A stretch of 64,000 nt of DNA from Rhodospirillaceae bacterium (lineage in GTDB: Bacteria; Pseudomonadota; Alphaproteobacteria; UBA8366). Both the position numbers and the translations under genes were made by a program. Shown in pieces: positions 63,673 through 64,000 of the stretch. The first letter of the stretch is position 1. Every line of letters begins with the position of its first letter. The stretch is from positions 800,260 through 864,259 of the forward strand of contig PBKG01000006.1 of assembly GCA_002722095.1 (NCBI GenBank), read 5' to 3'. The notes under the pieces are model-generated. The model saw nothing but the letters and a program-made list of their open reading frames with translations, did not search any database and had not been told where the DNA came from.

Positions 63673-64000
63673 ATGCCCTTATCGCCCCCGAGGCCGCGTG
63701 AATTAATGCATACGCGCAGGATCGAATGTGTCGGATATCGGCGCGAGGATGGATTGTGGGATATCGAAGGTCATCTCACCGATACCAAACCCTACAGCTT
63801 TCCGAACGATTATCGTGGCGAAATCCATGCCGGTGAACCGGTGCATCACATGTGGCTGCGGTTGACCATGACCGACAGGTTGGAAATTCGCGAAGTCGAA
63901 GCGGTAACCGAAGCGGGCCCTTTCTCGATTTGCAACGAAATCACACCCAACTACAAAAAGCTCGAAGGCATCAGAATCGGGCCCGGCTGGACCCGCGAGG
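63673..64000 (+). CDS. DUF2889 protein (partial at window edge)
   Basis: An ATG at 63673 preceded by ACGGAG opens a frame that continues to the end of the window (109 codons). The product contains HTRRIECVGYRREDGLWDIE, HLTDTKPYSF and HHMWLRLTMTDRLEI, which is the DUF2889 pattern. The family is cytoplasmic and uncharacterised. It follows the CorC-type gene by 72 nt; the C-terminus is beyond the window. Confidence 0.88.
   Translation, partial: MPLSPPRPRELMHTRRIECVGYRREDGLWDIEGHLTDTKPYSFPNDYRGEIHAGEPVHHMWLRLTMTDRLEIREVEAVTEAGPFSICNEITPNYKKLEGIRIGPGWTRE

Noticed and set aside
1..64000. Mobile elements, CRISPR arrays, tRNA or rRNA genes, defence islands
   Set aside because: I looked in all gaps and found no transposase, spaced repeats, cloverleaf-like sequence or known defence gene. 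xerD is the housekeeping recombinase.

Overview
This 64 kb window looks like an ordinary chromosomal segment of an alphaproteobacterium, probably of the Rhodospirillales in the broad sense. This is inferred from gene content: a class I lysyl-tRNA synthetase, a SUF operon headed by an Rrf2 regulator, an msbA-acyltransferase-waaA-lpxK lipid A/Kdo block, DUF2849 and DUF934 proteins around a sulfite reductase, a fused 2-oxoacid:ferredoxin oxidoreductase, and an mmgR-type small RNA. Genes are densely packed, with many 1-4 bp overlaps. I see no insertion sequence, prophage, CRISPR array, rRNA or tRNA gene.

Layout. 1-3804 (minus): Fe-S assembly, regulator-sufB-sufC-sufD, with sufD cut by the window edge. 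4027-7236: a giant membrane-anchored coiled-coil protein built from 25-residue repeats. 7250-10518: LysE-type exporter with divergent Lrp regulator, then acetyltransferase, VOC protein and MeaB. 10613-13718: rpmB, tgt, photolyase. 13767-15932 (minus): methylmalonyl-CoA mutase. 16067-17233: a PLP enzyme interrupted by one in-frame TGA. 17251-20937 (minus): HAD phosphatase, TipF-like degenerate EAL protein, pyrD, DUF952 protein. 21033-28289: amidase, lysS, DinG-like helicase, MarR regulator, small unknown protein. 28387-32871: ferredoxin-NADP reductase followed by KorAB, a likely ferredoxin-linked redox module. 32930-35371 (minus): sulfite reductase operon with a structured leader. 35633-38398: heme A synthase, M20 hydrolase and a cupredoxin-like secreted protein.

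38590-42671 holds a sarcosine-oxidase-like beta/alpha pair whose beta gene has an in-frame TAG and no recognisable flavin motif. An sRNA and two lipoproteins follow. 44106-48915 is the lipid A export and Kdo/lipid A modification operon. 48912-59286 is mostly housekeeping (M23 peptidase, xseA, purD, tadA, pseudouridine synthase, rsmD, mutL, pgi, a lipoprotein, accA). 59365-64000 carries xerD with a 46-residue membrane protein upstream, then aroK-aroB-corC-like genes and a partial DUF2889 gene.

Most of the window is core metabolism, and I do not find a defence or mobile system. The observations most worth following are: the exact 25-residue repeat protein (TipN-like architecture) together with a TipF-like protein; a perfect hairpin that places the ribosome binding site of the ferredoxin reductase in its loop; a 26-nt perfect palindrome inside ctaA; the two otherwise intact genes with single nonsense codons; and the structured leader of the sulfite reductase operon.
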